A DNA stretch of 64,000 bases. It comes from Pseudomonas brassicacearum (GTDB taxonomy: Bacteria; Pseudomonadota; Gammaproteobacteria; Pseudomonadales; Pseudomonadaceae). Shown piece by piece: positions 55,101 to 62,041 of this stretch (positions are counted from its first letter, which is position 1; every line of letters starts with the position of its first letter). The position numbers and the translations under genes were made by a program. The DNA is taken from contig NZ_CP045701.2 of assembly GCF_009601685.2 (NCBI RefSeq), positions 4,030,001 through 4,094,000 on the forward strand, given 5' to 3'. Below the pieces are notes generated by a model. It had not been told where the DNA came from, did no database searches, and worked only from the letters and a program-made list of their open reading frames with translations.

Positions 55101-56660
55101 GACCACGGTGCCCGCTCCACTTGCGGTGAAGACATGGCCGTTGGGGTTGGCCAGGAAATTGGCGGCAATGGCTTCCTTGCTTGTACCGTTCTGCACGAAA
55201 GTGCCACGTGCCAAGACTTCGTTGCCGTCACGTACCTCGCCACTTTGTACTTGATTGTTCAGGTTGATCTGGGTAATTCCCAGGTCCGAGAATGATTTGA
55301 GTTCACTGGCTTCACCGGCATCAATCGCGCCGTTGCCGTTGAGGTCGTTCCAGCTCTTACCATCGTGATTCGAGTCTACCCAGACCTTGACGCTCGACCA
55401 AGAGGCATCCTGCCTATCGAATACGCCATCGGCATTGCTATCCAGGCTGGCCAGGGCGGCAAAACCATTAGCGAAACGCTTTTGCCCGGCTTCGCCATCG
55501 GCGCCTGCTGTCCCGCCGAAGTATTCCGAAAGTGTCTCGCTGATATTATCGATTCTGCCGTTGGCATTGGCGTCAACAACTACGACGCCATCCTCGGGGC
55601 TGACCCAACCGGTTTCTTCAAGGCTGCCGCCATCATTGTCGGCATCGAAGAACACAGGGGATGTCAGATAGTTGGTTAGGCGTACACCATCGCCGTTGAG
55701 ATCCAATACCAGTGGGTCGGTAGGCAGTGTCACCCGCGCCCGCGCATCACCTGAGTTCAGCAAGGCTCCCAAGGTACTGCCATAGGAAAGGCCTTGGCTG
55801 GAATTGCGCAGGCTGAAATCGAAAACTTCCTTGACGGTATTGACGTTGCCGGGGCGATAACCATCAGCCAATATCTGGGTAGCCGCGGCGGTAAAGGTAT
55901 TGTTGATCCAGTTACCTTGGTATTGATTCAGGTTGAGCTTATTGGGATCGGAGCTCAGGTTCCAGCCGCCACCGCTGCTGATCAGACCATTGCTAACTTG
56001 TTGGGCCGCTGCGTCGTGGTCGATCGAATCCTTGTATTTAATACCTGAAACGAGGTCGGTATTCAGGGCAAATTCGTTTTTTACTGGGGCAGCATTGACA
56101 CGGTCAGTAGGATCGAGCCACAGGCAGCTCTCGCCATCGTCATAATAAGCGCCGTGGCGCGTCAGATCGTCACGGATAATTTGTGCGCCGAAGCCATGAA
56201 GAAGTGCCTTCAGATTATCCGGATTATTACCTGGAAAAAGGTCTCCCTCGAATCCGCTTTCGTTATAACCAATAGTCTTCAGTGAAGCATATACAAAATC
56301 CACACAACTGTTTTTTAACAGATCGTATGTCGATGCATCGAAGCCGCCACTATCGGGCCCATTAGAAAACGTCATCAGCGCGTTGTATTGCGCCTCGGTC
56401 AACTTTAAGGTGACCTCATAAATTGTTTCCTGATAGCCACCATCATCTTCGTTTGTTACTTGTCCTGGCCCAAACATCTCATCAAGCCTTGAAGCAAAAC
56501 CGTAACTCTGCTTCGCCACTCCATCACTGACGCTGTACCACATATGCCCACCGGGGGAGTCGTGCAGGTCTCCCGCCTTATGGGAACTTTTGTCTTGCTG
56601 ATAAATATAATCCGCACCAACCCCTGCGACTTTATATGTAACACTATAATTTTTTTCCAT
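46140..56660 (-). CDS. Giant type I-secreted RTX protein with N-terminal papain-like domain and S8 protease
   Basis: This 3506-residue protein has no Sec signal. Its C-terminus would pass through the type I system encoded next to it. Domains in order: a permuted papain-like region (1-190; His39 in GGHMW, Cys119 in NSCVDFV); a Ca-binding DLNGDGV region (312-465); RTX repeats (555-740); a cadherin-like unit (820-890); a subtilisin S8 domain (920-1250) with His995, Asn1090 and Ser1173 in GTSFAAP, but Glu947 where Asp is usual; a kexin-like P domain (1285-1395); more RTX (1470-2140); four cadherin-like/CADG repeats of about 100 residues (2222-2620); and five RTX plus HCBP units (2625-3475). Start ATG at 56660 has AGGGA upstream. 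It is likely a calcium-folded secreted protease or adhesin. The target is unknown. Confidence 0.9.
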   Translation of the reverse strand: MEKNYSVTYKVAGVGADYIYQQDKSSHKAGDLHDSPGGHMWYSVSDGVAKQSYGFASRLDEMFGPGQVTNEDDGGYQETIYEVTLKLTEAQYNALMTFSNGPDSGGFDASTYDLLKNSCVDFVYASLKTIGYNESGFEGDLFPGNNPDNLKALLHGFGAQIIRDDLTRHGAYYDDGESCLWLDPTDRVNAAPVKNEFALNTDLVSGIKYKDSIDHDAAAQQVSNGLISSGGGWNLSSDPNKLNLNQYQGNWINNTFTAAATQILADGYRPGNVNTVKEVFDFSLRNSSQGLSYGSTLGALLNSGDARARVTLPTDPLVLDLNGDGVRLTNYLTSPVFFDADNDGGSLEETGWVSPEDGVVVVDANANGRIDNISETLSEYFGGTAGADGEAGQKRFANGFAALASLDSNADGVFDRQDASWSSVKVWVDSNHDGKSWNDLNGNGAIDAGEASELKSFSDLGITQINLNNQVQSGEVRDGNEVLARGTFVQNGTSKEAIAANFLANPNGHVFTASGAGTVVSTQGSGEVSAVKGYVSSSTTGETIDVAQKGVNNATGGSGDDVLLGDAQTNWLAGGQGSDTFNGGAGDDVLLIDGDDLSANIHGGEGTDIVQVLGDKGVYLNLAEASVEVAQGGRGNDIFIGSGNSTVYMRGGDGDDVLVGGSANDALSGENGNDTVLGGAGNDVLRGHRGNDQLQGGSGNDLIDGGQDDDNLSGGVGDDVLIGGAGDDHIDGGSGLDVVELSGDFADYRITRTADGVWISDTVAGRDGTDFLQNVEKANFKNLKLVEIPTATSAGMENALLVKDVLSKDKSGVEFERTSAHLIGKEQLLQNDIDWQHDALHITGLFDVVGGTAVVTQAGDVLFTPDATFTGIMGFKYTVADAKGNEASTIINMGTGESATMRAAVYLKTSDLPDDPLVTDQWYLSQANILPVWKDYTGKGVRIAEIETNSPFGTTKEILDYRHADLKDNIDQNWLANATPGQMAGEGSGGKFSDHATLVAGVMVAARNGEGSVGVAYDATVAGYWVNKDDFSNMSHMYEYDVVNHSWGSNNHFDLKFSPAELGTLPTAYYQAIDEGRNGLGTVIVTAGGNDREKGGNTNYSNVSNTRSSIVVGAINATTDLGALQLGGKPFSSPGASILVSAPGSNVTSTSRLVQNDNGSTFGGDTSVSQGTSFAAPIVSGIVALMLEANPELGYRDVQQILAISARKVNDPTTSWQTNGSQNWNGGGMHVSHDYGYGEVDARAAVRLAETWNTQQTLGNELRLTTPLESGALNRAITDGQGAGISHSLTMGAVDILAEHVEVKVNLSHARPGDLILKLISPSGTESILMNRPGKAPGSAATDRGNADFDGQNTLNYVFGTALLRGEAVQGNWTLQVIDSVTGDTGTLNSWSLNVYGKGDTIDDQYVYTNEYAQLAASGGRNALNDTDGGQDTINAAAISSASVIDLSKGEATLAGARLAITNAAQIEHLIGGEFADTLIGNAADNHLSGGRGDDVLSGGAGVDTLIGGKGNDTFTGGADTDYFVIDKAAGDIDTVTDFVIGTDRIVLSGFDDEVYTAATITQQGADTRLSLADGQVLLLKNVQSEGLTLKNFVHIPEGVRLSQLEQASGYGFGLSGANTERNLPDVTGSFLYWAHDGGERVFGGTGADTIMGGQGDDVLVGESSTASTVGGNDVISGGEGYDVIRGGAGDDVLRGDVGLDYLGGDAGNDVLYLEGDQAIEDHAYTTVLSPNINLSGAATHTGASVAGGAGNDRFVLVEDLLASASQGIMGNLIDDFEVANANEKIDLSQIRAVHSFADLNFSNVTVDGEVYLRVWLGTMASGTQYLTLKGVTAGQLSAANFIFGQAVTQPKVLLSGTGANDLLVGDAGGNTLDGGAGADVLEGRMGDDTYIVDNAGDVIKEVVGGGYDVVKSSVSHVLASEVESLQLLGSAAINGTGNELSNRLVGNSANNILNGAGGSDVMIGGLGDDTYGVDDGSDRIVESEGAGTDTVNSSVSFTLANHLENLSLTGNAAINATGNAANNVLRGNVADNRLDGAQGADRMIGGLGNDTYFVDNAGDAVVEDLNGGNDKVISTLDYTLAANVEALTLSGPALNATGNELSNELIGNERNNRLYGAAGDDFLQGGRGDDRYVFGVGQGQDHISEDLEAAGGIDTIVFEAGIKESDVAVDHSARGMVLRLNDGQQIISGWTAARGHSVERIEFANGTVWNTATLSTQANRAPTVSAAIADQKATEDSAFVLTLASNAFVDADTGDALQLNATLADGKPLPAWLSFDAQTRTFSGTPNNDAVGDLSIRVTATDKAGLSVSDSFELQVSNTNDAPVLVKAIADQSVVEGAPLTFALPASTFADVDVADTLSITAQSADGQALPGWLSYDAESRTFSGTPGNANVGKLAIRVQATDKAGATVSDTFEIDVQNVNNAPTVNLGLADQVASEDARFSFTVAASSFSDIDAGDALSLVATTASGGALPSWLTFDALTRTFSGVPTNNDVGLQAIKVTATDKAGATTSDIFNLTVANANDAPQLVNAVADLSIQSGQALSYVLPANAFADIDAGDRLNYKATLANGSALPAWLVFDAATRTFSGTPSQAGTVSVKVSAVDLSAAVASDVFDIVVNAQAVTNGTAAADSLNGDASGNVINGLGGDDSIYGREGNDVLNGGDGADWISGGDGNDTLDGGAGNDSLRGDFGNDTYRFYRGMGQDSVTDFDWTVSNVDTIKVAADIAPADVIVSRDQTYLTLAIKGTTDKLSITFFSNSSYIVERVEFADGTVWGVDALKQMTKGVASSAADTLFGDIGADVLDGLEGDDKVYGEAGDDRLEGGAGNDSLGGGDGNDILKGGTGNDYLSGDNGNDRLDGGLGNDRLSGGAGNDTYMFYRGMGQDTISEFDSMAGNSDTIKVAADINPGDVIVKREGSDVYLAIKNTTDRMTIYSYTDANYQVERVEFVDGTVWSVSDLKRLSVEVATNGADTLIGDEANDRLDGLDGDDKLSGLAGNDVLNGGAGRDTLDGGMGLDTLDGGAGNDSLYGGSGNDTYLFQRGGGQDLISDRDWTRGNLDVIKLAQGISPGDIKVARVGYNLELTILGTTDKLTVNEWFLSTDSQVEQVQFADGTLWDAATLMTLSKGVASEGNDVLQGDDASADLINGLGGDDSLYGLSGNDTLNGGSGNDKLFGGAGMDTLDGGTGNDSLYGDAGNDTYLFYRGVGQDSISDYDSSVGNLDTIKVGAGLKPSDIQLSRDTSNLFLGIAGTTDKLTASSWFSNSAYRIEQIQFDDGTLWNADTIKNMTKGTATSGSDALFGEDALADSLSGLDGDDKLYGLGGNDTLSGGNGADELSGGEGSDTLLGGAGDDRLSGDTGSDTLIGGTGNDQLSGDRGNDLYRFERGDGQDDIDDFDPDANTDVLQFGAGISANQLWFSKDGWDLEVSVIGTADKVTISKWSFWGPGNWEKAQNIEQFRTADGKVLLDNQVDQLVGAMAAFAPPAPGETSLPQNYQASLNAVIASNWQ

Positions 56661-56692
56661 TCGTGAATCCCTTCACTCACCAGCTCAAAGAA

Positions 56693-57208
56693 TTAAATTT
56701 TCGGATCATAATAAGAAAACTCTACATAACTTTCAGTACCCTTAAGCGCTTCGATTTCATTCAGAGTCACAATCTCAACCGAGTACTCGCCAGGGGCAAG
56801 AGTCAGATATTTGATGTCCCTAACCTGCGCGGACTTATGATCCCCTTCATACTCAAAGGCCTGACCAGAATTAACACCCTCCGTCATTATCCGCTCTTCA
56901 AAAAACAGCTTGCCATTCCTCAGAACGCGCAAACCGATCGGTATCGGCACCCCTACCTCTCTGTACAATCCGCCACCCCACAGCTTTCCCTGCGCCTCTC
57001 TTTCGGATATGTTTTTGCTCCAGACGAACAACAAAGCAACTCTGTATCCTCCCGCCTGGTCAACCGTAAACTGTGCGTTGGCTATTTGACCTGCGCGGGA
57101 GACGTCGATCGGTTTGACTATCAGAACCTTATTCGAACATCCCGCAAAAAAAACACAAACAGATACAACAAGAATTTTCCTTATTACTGACAAAGCCTTA
57201 ACAAGCAT
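56693..57208 (-). CDS. Small lipoprotein, DUF5625-like
   Basis: The 171-residue product has a lipoprotein signal: a basic n-region, the hydrophobic run ILVVSVCVFFAGC and the lipobox cysteine at residue 24. The mature part carries a beta-rich domain (AQFTVDQAGGYRVALLFVW, GVPIPIGLRVLRNGKLFFEE, LTLAPGEYSVEIVTLNEI, YVEFSYYDPK), which resembles DUF5625 lipoproteins by eye. The ATG at 57208 is chosen over the GTG at 57214 because a GAGGAA site lies at the right distance. It is A/T-rich DNA, directly upstream of the giant RTX gene (32 bp), so it is made from the same transcript. It may protect or anchor; no function is proven. Confidence 0.72.
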   Translation of the reverse strand: MLVKALSVIRKILVVSVCVFFAGCSNKVLIVKPIDVSRAGQIANAQFTVDQAGGYRVALLFVWSKNISEREAQGKLWGGGLYREVGVPIPIGLRVLRNGKLFFEERIMTEGVNSGQAFEYEGDHKSAQVRDIKYLTLAPGEYSVEIVTLNEIEALKGTESYVEFSYYDPKI

Positions 57209-57295
57209 AAACACTTCCTCACAAACGTCACCTAATGAGATTCACAGCGTAGCAAAGGGTTACCCCCATTAATCCTGCAACAACCGAAAAACCAT

Positions 57296-57682
57296 TTATG
57301 AAGAGCCATATCCAAAAACATAAATCGACGCTAAAAACAGGCCATGACAAATTACCGACCCTATGGAAATCCACAACGCCACTTTCTTCAAAATATCTGC
57401 TTCAATCAGCCCCCCTACCAAGGCTAATCCTCCCCCCAGCCAACCGAGCTGCGCAAGCGCTAGCGCCTCTATAAGAAGCATTGCCGGACTCCACTTATAG
57501 CCCCCACTGGCATAAAGCCAAACGATATAGCAAAAAATAGTAAGCGGAACGCTACAGCACCATATAAACAGTGAGGCTGCGTTCGCGAACTTTAACTTTA
57601 CGGCAACCAAGCTCGCCAACAGCAAACCAAGATAAACCATACCGCCATCCAGCCCACTGAAAAGTATTTTCAATTCACCCAT
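57296..57682 (-). CDS. Small four-helix membrane protein, paralog 1
   Basis: The protein has 128 residues and four clear hydrophobic helices (about residues 14-32, 36-58, 68-92 and 100-122). It shares the MGELK opening, the FIWCCSVPLTIFCYIVWLY segment, the ALAQLGWL motif and the WISIGSVICHGLFL tail with the gene at 57860. No known family is recognised. The start is ATG 57682 with GGGGA upstream, in preference to a GTG one codon earlier. The DNA is visibly A/T-rich against the surrounding genes. Its neighbours are a paralog and the lipoprotein of the RTX locus. Confidence 0.68.
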   Translation of the reverse strand: MGELKILFSGLDGGMVYLGLLLASLVAVKLKFANAASLFIWCCSVPLTIFCYIVWLYASGGYKWSPAMLLIEALALAQLGWLGGGLALVGGLIEADILKKVALWISIGSVICHGLFLASIYVFGYGSS

Positions 57683-57859
57683 CACCCGTCCCCTAGCGCG
57701 CTCGCATTAGATAGACACAACTCAATACCACACAAATAAATGCAAATTTTTGGGCAGCACTATCTCCCGCAAACTTTTATCTGCATATTATTTCAACTGA
57801 CTCAGAAAACAACCAGCCACCTCGCTGCGACCCAACTTCACTTCCGCCGCCAGCTCCAA

Positions 57860-58246
57860 CTACCTAACCAAGGGTTGCAAAAGCAAGGCTAACAACAAAT
57901 ACAACCCATGAAAAACCAAAGACACAATTGAAATCCAAACACCTGCCGCCCTCAGCCCCATAAAGCCAGTCATCTTACTTAACAGCATCAACAAGAAACT
58001 CAGCCAGCCGATTTGAGAGAAAGCCAAAAGGTCAATAATGACTACAACAAGATAATTCCAGCTTCGAGCCCCCTCATAAATATAAACAATATAACAATAA
58101 AGTGTCGTCAGCAGGCTTACCCCCCAGACAAGAATGTCATCTGCATACTTACGATTCAAACGCATCATCACAAGAGCAGTGATCACCATGCACGGAAACA
58201 AAAATATGTCGTACAAACCGTAAAGAAAAACTTTCAATTCCGCCAT
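57860..58246 (-). CDS. Small four-helix membrane protein, paralog 2
   Basis: This protein also has 128 residues and four membrane helices. It aligns over its whole length with paralog 1: AELKVFLYGL versus GELKILFSGL; SLLTTLYCYIVYIY versus SVPLTIFCYIVWLY; LAFSQIGWL versus LALAQLGWL; and WISIVSLVFHGLYL versus WISIGSVICHGLFL. No family is recognised. ATG 58246 is preferred to GTG 58252 because a GAGGGAG site lies 9 bp upstream. It starts 54 bp after the end of the HlyD gene, so it is likely on the secretion operon transcript. Confidence 0.68.
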   Translation of the reverse strand: MAELKVFLYGLYDIFLFPCMVITALVMMRLNRKYADDILVWGVSLLTTLYCYIVYIYEGARSWNYLVVVIIDLLAFSQIGWLSFLLMLLSKMTGFMGLRAAGVWISIVSLVFHGLYLLLALLLQPLVR

Positions 58247-58299
58247 TGACACTCACTCCCTCTTCCATGCTTGTCGCCACGGCTCAATTTCTAAAGAAC

Positions 58300-59724
58300 T
58301 CAGCGTTCCCGCAAACTCTCACCCGCATACTGCTGCAACGGACTCAGGAAATAATCAATCACCTTCCGGCGATCCGTCTTCACTTCCACCGTCACCGACA
58401 TCCCGGGGGACAACGGCACTTTTTTCCCGTGTACCAGAATGGAGTCCTGCAACAAACTAATGCGGCTGCTGTAGATCAACCCACGCTTCCCGTCTTCAAT
58501 CGCATCGTTGGAAACGCTGACAATTTCCCCCTCGACCGTCCCGTACTTGGTAAAGGTAAATGTCTCGACTTTCACCGTAGCCAGTTGCCCCTTCCGGACA
58601 AAACCAACGTCCTTGTTCTCCAGCATGGCCTCGACCTCCATCGGCTGGTCATTAGGCACGACCACCATCAGCGGCTGGGCCGCCGTCACCACACCGCCCA
58701 CGGTATGAATTGCCAGTTGCTGTACCGTGCCATCCACCGGCGCGGTCAGGCTCATCAGGTGGTCGCGTTGTTCGGCCTTCTTGAGTTCTTGTGCCAGTGC
58801 AGCCGCTTTCTGTTCCGATTGCTGCTGCAAATCGAGCATTGCCCGGCGGGTCTGGGCGAGGATGCCCTGGCGCCGGCGCTCGGCTTCCTTGCGGCTGGCA
58901 TTGAGTTCGATCACCCGCGCTTGCTGCACGGCCATGTCCCGCTCCTGGTCCAGCAGGGCCTGCTGTTTTTCAAGGTAGGCGTGGCGTGGCACGTATTGCT
59001 GATCGAGCAGCTCACGATAGTCTTGGGCCAGGCGACGGGTAATCGGCAGCGTCTGTTGCAGCGAGGCCACCATCGCCTTGGCCGATTGGATTTCCGCCGT
59101 GCGCTGCTCGACTTCCGCATCGACCTGATCCAGGGAGCTGCGCAGTTCCAGGTATTGCCCCTGAAGCCAGCGTTGTGCGGCCATCACTTGGGGCGGATCG
59201 GCCTGAAGCAGGTAAGTGGCAAGGGAGCCGGGTTCCTTGCCACTTTGAATCGCTTCAAGCAACGCCGTGGCCCTGGCGCTATCGACCTCGGCCGCCAGCA
59301 AGTCACTCTTGAAGCGATTGACGTCGGCGCTGGTCGCACTGGTGTCCAACTCCACCAGCACATCCCCGGCCTTGACCCATTGCCCATCGTAGACCCGGAT
59401 GGCTTTCACCACCGCCACTTCGCTCGGTTGGATGGTCTTGCTCTTGCCGCTTGCCACGACCTTGCCGCGCGCCGTGGCGACCACTTCGATTTCACCGACG
59501 CAGGCCCACAAAAGCGCCAGCGCGGCGAAGCCCATGATGGTCCATTGGATGTAGCGTGGCGCCGGGTGAGCCGGTTGATCCTGCAAGGCGAGCGCGGCCG
59601 GCAGGAACTGGACCTCGTGGGCAAGCCGATTCGGCGTGTCCAACTGTTTGCGATGGCGCCATGCATGGCGCCAGGCAGTCCGATAGCGGCGCAACAACGC
59701 ACGTGTTGCTGAGGGTTCGCTCAT
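58300..59724 (-). CDS. Type I secretion membrane fusion protein (HlyD family)
   Basis: The 474-residue adaptor has an N-terminal cytoplasmic segment, one membrane helix (about residues 59-76), and a periplasmic part. The lipoyl half-motif VVATARGKVVASG is near 80 and a long coiled coil covers about 150-330 (for example QALLDQERDMAVQQARVIELNA). The second lipoyl half and the C-terminal beta-barrel region contain LTAPVDGTVQQLAIHTVGGV near 325. It links the inner-membrane ABC exporter to the TolC channel. It starts 5 bp after the exporter gene ends, so the two are coupled. It would export the giant RTX protein encoded downstream. Confidence 0.93.
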   Translation of the reverse strand: MSEPSATRALLRRYRTAWRHAWRHRKQLDTPNRLAHEVQFLPAALALQDQPAHPAPRYIQWTIMGFAALALLWACVGEIEVVATARGKVVASGKSKTIQPSEVAVVKAIRVYDGQWVKAGDVLVELDTSATSADVNRFKSDLLAAEVDSARATALLEAIQSGKEPGSLATYLLQADPPQVMAAQRWLQGQYLELRSSLDQVDAEVEQRTAEIQSAKAMVASLQQTLPITRRLAQDYRELLDQQYVPRHAYLEKQQALLDQERDMAVQQARVIELNASRKEAERRRQGILAQTRRAMLDLQQQSEQKAAALAQELKKAEQRDHLMSLTAPVDGTVQQLAIHTVGGVVTAAQPLMVVVPNDQPMEVEAMLENKDVGFVRKGQLATVKVETFTFTKYGTVEGEIVSVSNDAIEDGKRGLIYSSRISLLQDSILVHGKKVPLSPGMSVTVEVKTDRRKVIDYFLSPLQQYAGESLRER

Positions 59725-59729
59725 GCCAA

Positions 59730-61883
59730 CTATCCTTGTTGCAAACGGTGCAAGCGAGAATAGTGTCCCGCTTGATGGGCCAGGAGCTCGTGGTGGGTGC
59801 CCTGTTCGACGATCTGTCCGCGATCCATGACGACAATCCGGTTGGCATCGCGCACCGCCGAAAGCCGGTGGGCGATGATGATCACCGTTCGACCTTTACA
59901 AATGGCCTGCATGTTCTGCTGGATGATCCGCTCCGACTCGTAGTCCAGTGCACTGGTCGCTTCATCGAAAATCAGGATTCGCGGATTGCCGATCAAGGCT
60001 CGGGCGATCGCCACGCGCTGACGCTGGCCGCCAGACAACGAAGCGCCGTGTTCACCGACCACCGTGTCGTAGCCTTCGGGCAACTCAAGGATGAAATCGT
60101 GTGCGCCGGCCATTTTCGCCGCCTGCATGACCGCCTCCAGGGGCGCCCCGGGATCGGTCAAGGCGATGTTCTCGCGGATGCTGCGGGCGAACAGCATGTT
60201 GTCCTGCAACACCACGCCGATCTGCCGGCGCAGTGAAGAAACGTCGGCCAGTGCCAGGTCCATGCCATCCACCAGCACGCGGCCGCGCTCCGGGACGAAG
60301 AGGCGCTGCAACAGGCGGGTCAGCGTGCTTTTGCCGGAGCCGGAACGTCCGACGATGCCGATCACCTCTCCGGCGCCTATTTCCAGGCTTACGCTGCGCA
60401 GCACCTCGGAGCCATCGGGGCGATAACGGAAATGCACCTGGTCGAATTCGATCCGCCCCTTCAAGGCGGGTAGCGCACTACGGGTCGCTTGGGACATCTC
60501 GGTCCGGGTGTTGAGAATGTCTCCCAGGCGCTGAACCGAAACGCCGGTCTGCTGGAAATTGGTCCACAGTTGGGCCAGGCGCATGATCGGTTGCGCGACC
60601 CGGCCCGCGAGCATGTTGAAGGCAATCAATTGGCCCACCGACAATTGCCCGTCAATCACCAGCCGGGCGCCGAGCCACAATGTGGCGACAGTGACCAATT
60701 TGCCGATCAACGACACACTTTCATTGGCGATCGTGGACAAGGTCTGGGTCTTGAAACCCGCACTGACGTAGGCCGCCAGCTGGTTGTCCCATTTGCGGGT
60801 GATCTGGGGTTCGACCGCCATGGATTTCAATGTGTCGATGCCGTTGACCGTCTCCACCAGAAAGGCCTGGTTCTCGGCGCCACGGGCGAAGCTTTCGTTC
60901 AAGCGGGCGCGCAGCACCGGCGTAATCAACAGGGAAACCACGACATACAACGGCAGTGACAGCAGTACCACCAGCGTCAACCAGCCGCTGTAGAAAAACA
61001 TCACGGCGATGAACACCACCGAAAACAGGACATCCAGTACCAACGTAATGGTGTTGCCAGTGAGAAAGCTGCGAATGTTCTCGAGCTCACGAACCCGAGC
61101 GACGGAGTCGCCGACCCGTCGTGCCTGGAAATACGAGAGAGGAAGCGTCACCAGGTGCCGGAATAACCGGGAACCCAATTCAACATCGATGCGACTGGCC
61201 GTGTGGGCGAACACATAGCTGCGCAGCCCACTCAAGACTGTCTCGAACAACATGATGCCCAGCAGGCCAATGGCGATCACATCCAGTGTGGTCAGCCCGT
61301 GGTGCACCAGCACCTTGTCCATGACGACCTGGAAGAAAAGTGGGGTCAATAACGAGAATATTTGCAGGACGAAAGAAACCAGCAGTACTTCACCCAGCAG
61401 CTTTCGATATTTGACGATGGCCGGGATAAACCAGGTGAAATCGAACTTGGACAGTTCCCCTGCCAACGACGACTGGGACCGTATGAGAATCAACTCACCG
61501 CCCCAGCGCGCCTGAAGCTGTTCGGCGCTGATCATCTCGGGGCGCTGGGACCTGGGGTCATGGATCAGGATTTTTTCCTGGTCCATACGGGCAATGATGA
61601 AAAAACCGCCGTCACTGGCACAGGCAATCGCGGGCAAAGGCGTTTGCCCGAGCCGTTCGAATGAGGTGCGGATAGCCTTGGCCTTGAGGTCAAGCTGACG
61701 CGTGGCCAGCAGTATTTCGGCTTTGCCGAACAACTGCCCTTCAGCCACGTATTCGTGGGTAAGCTGTTCCGTGGAAACGGCAACGTTGTGAAAACGCGCC
61801 AACATGGCCAGACAGGCCAGCCCCGTGTCCAGCGCCGCCGATGGCCCTGGAGAAGTACCTTGTTCTTGCATAAACGCTTCCAT
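59730..61883 (-). CDS. Type I secretion permease/ATPase (HlyB/LapB-type)
   Basis: This exporter has 717 residues. An N-terminal C39-like domain (about 10-140) has no catalytic cysteine at the usual place (DTGLACLAMLARFH), so it should bind the substrate rather than cut it, as in HlyB. The ABC membrane domain with six helices spans about 155-435. The ATPase domain (about 470-710) has Walker A GRSGSGKST near 508, the signature LSGGQRQRVAIARAL near 613 and Walker B ILIFDEATSALD near 635. Starts and stops place it in an operon with the HlyD gene. The RTX protein would be its main client. Confidence 0.93.
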   Translation of the reverse strand: MEAFMQEQGTSPGPSAALDTGLACLAMLARFHNVAVSTEQLTHEYVAEGQLFGKAEILLATRQLDLKAKAIRTSFERLGQTPLPAIACASDGGFFIIARMDQEKILIHDPRSQRPEMISAEQLQARWGGELILIRSQSSLAGELSKFDFTWFIPAIVKYRKLLGEVLLVSFVLQIFSLLTPLFFQVVMDKVLVHHGLTTLDVIAIGLLGIMLFETVLSGLRSYVFAHTASRIDVELGSRLFRHLVTLPLSYFQARRVGDSVARVRELENIRSFLTGNTITLVLDVLFSVVFIAVMFFYSGWLTLVVLLSLPLYVVVSLLITPVLRARLNESFARGAENQAFLVETVNGIDTLKSMAVEPQITRKWDNQLAAYVSAGFKTQTLSTIANESVSLIGKLVTVATLWLGARLVIDGQLSVGQLIAFNMLAGRVAQPIMRLAQLWTNFQQTGVSVQRLGDILNTRTEMSQATRSALPALKGRIEFDQVHFRYRPDGSEVLRSVSLEIGAGEVIGIVGRSGSGKSTLTRLLQRLFVPERGRVLVDGMDLALADVSSLRRQIGVVLQDNMLFARSIRENIALTDPGAPLEAVMQAAKMAGAHDFILELPEGYDTVVGEHGASLSGGQRQRVAIARALIGNPRILIFDEATSALDYESERIIQQNMQAICKGRTVIIIAHRLSAVRDANRIVVMDRGQIVEQGTHHELLAHQAGHYSRLHRLQQG

Positions 61884-62041
61884 GCGGAAAATTCATTAGC
61901 GAGCCCCCATGACTTCCTTGGGTGGGGCACGGTGTTCCGCTTGGCGCCAAGGCCCGAGTCAAGAACGATATCAAAACAACATTATTCGATTTTCCGGTCT
62001 CTGTCGACCAGGAACCGACTTCTAACGCCTGTGCCAGAGCC

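Noticed and set aside
46140..56660. LapA-type surface-retained adhesin
   Set aside because: No LapG-type cleavage site or N-terminal retention module was recognised, and no LapD/LapG genes are adjacent. The N-terminus is instead papain-like.
58246..59712. A 488-codon plus-strand open frame
   Set aside because: It is antisense to the HlyD gene, which has clear family features.
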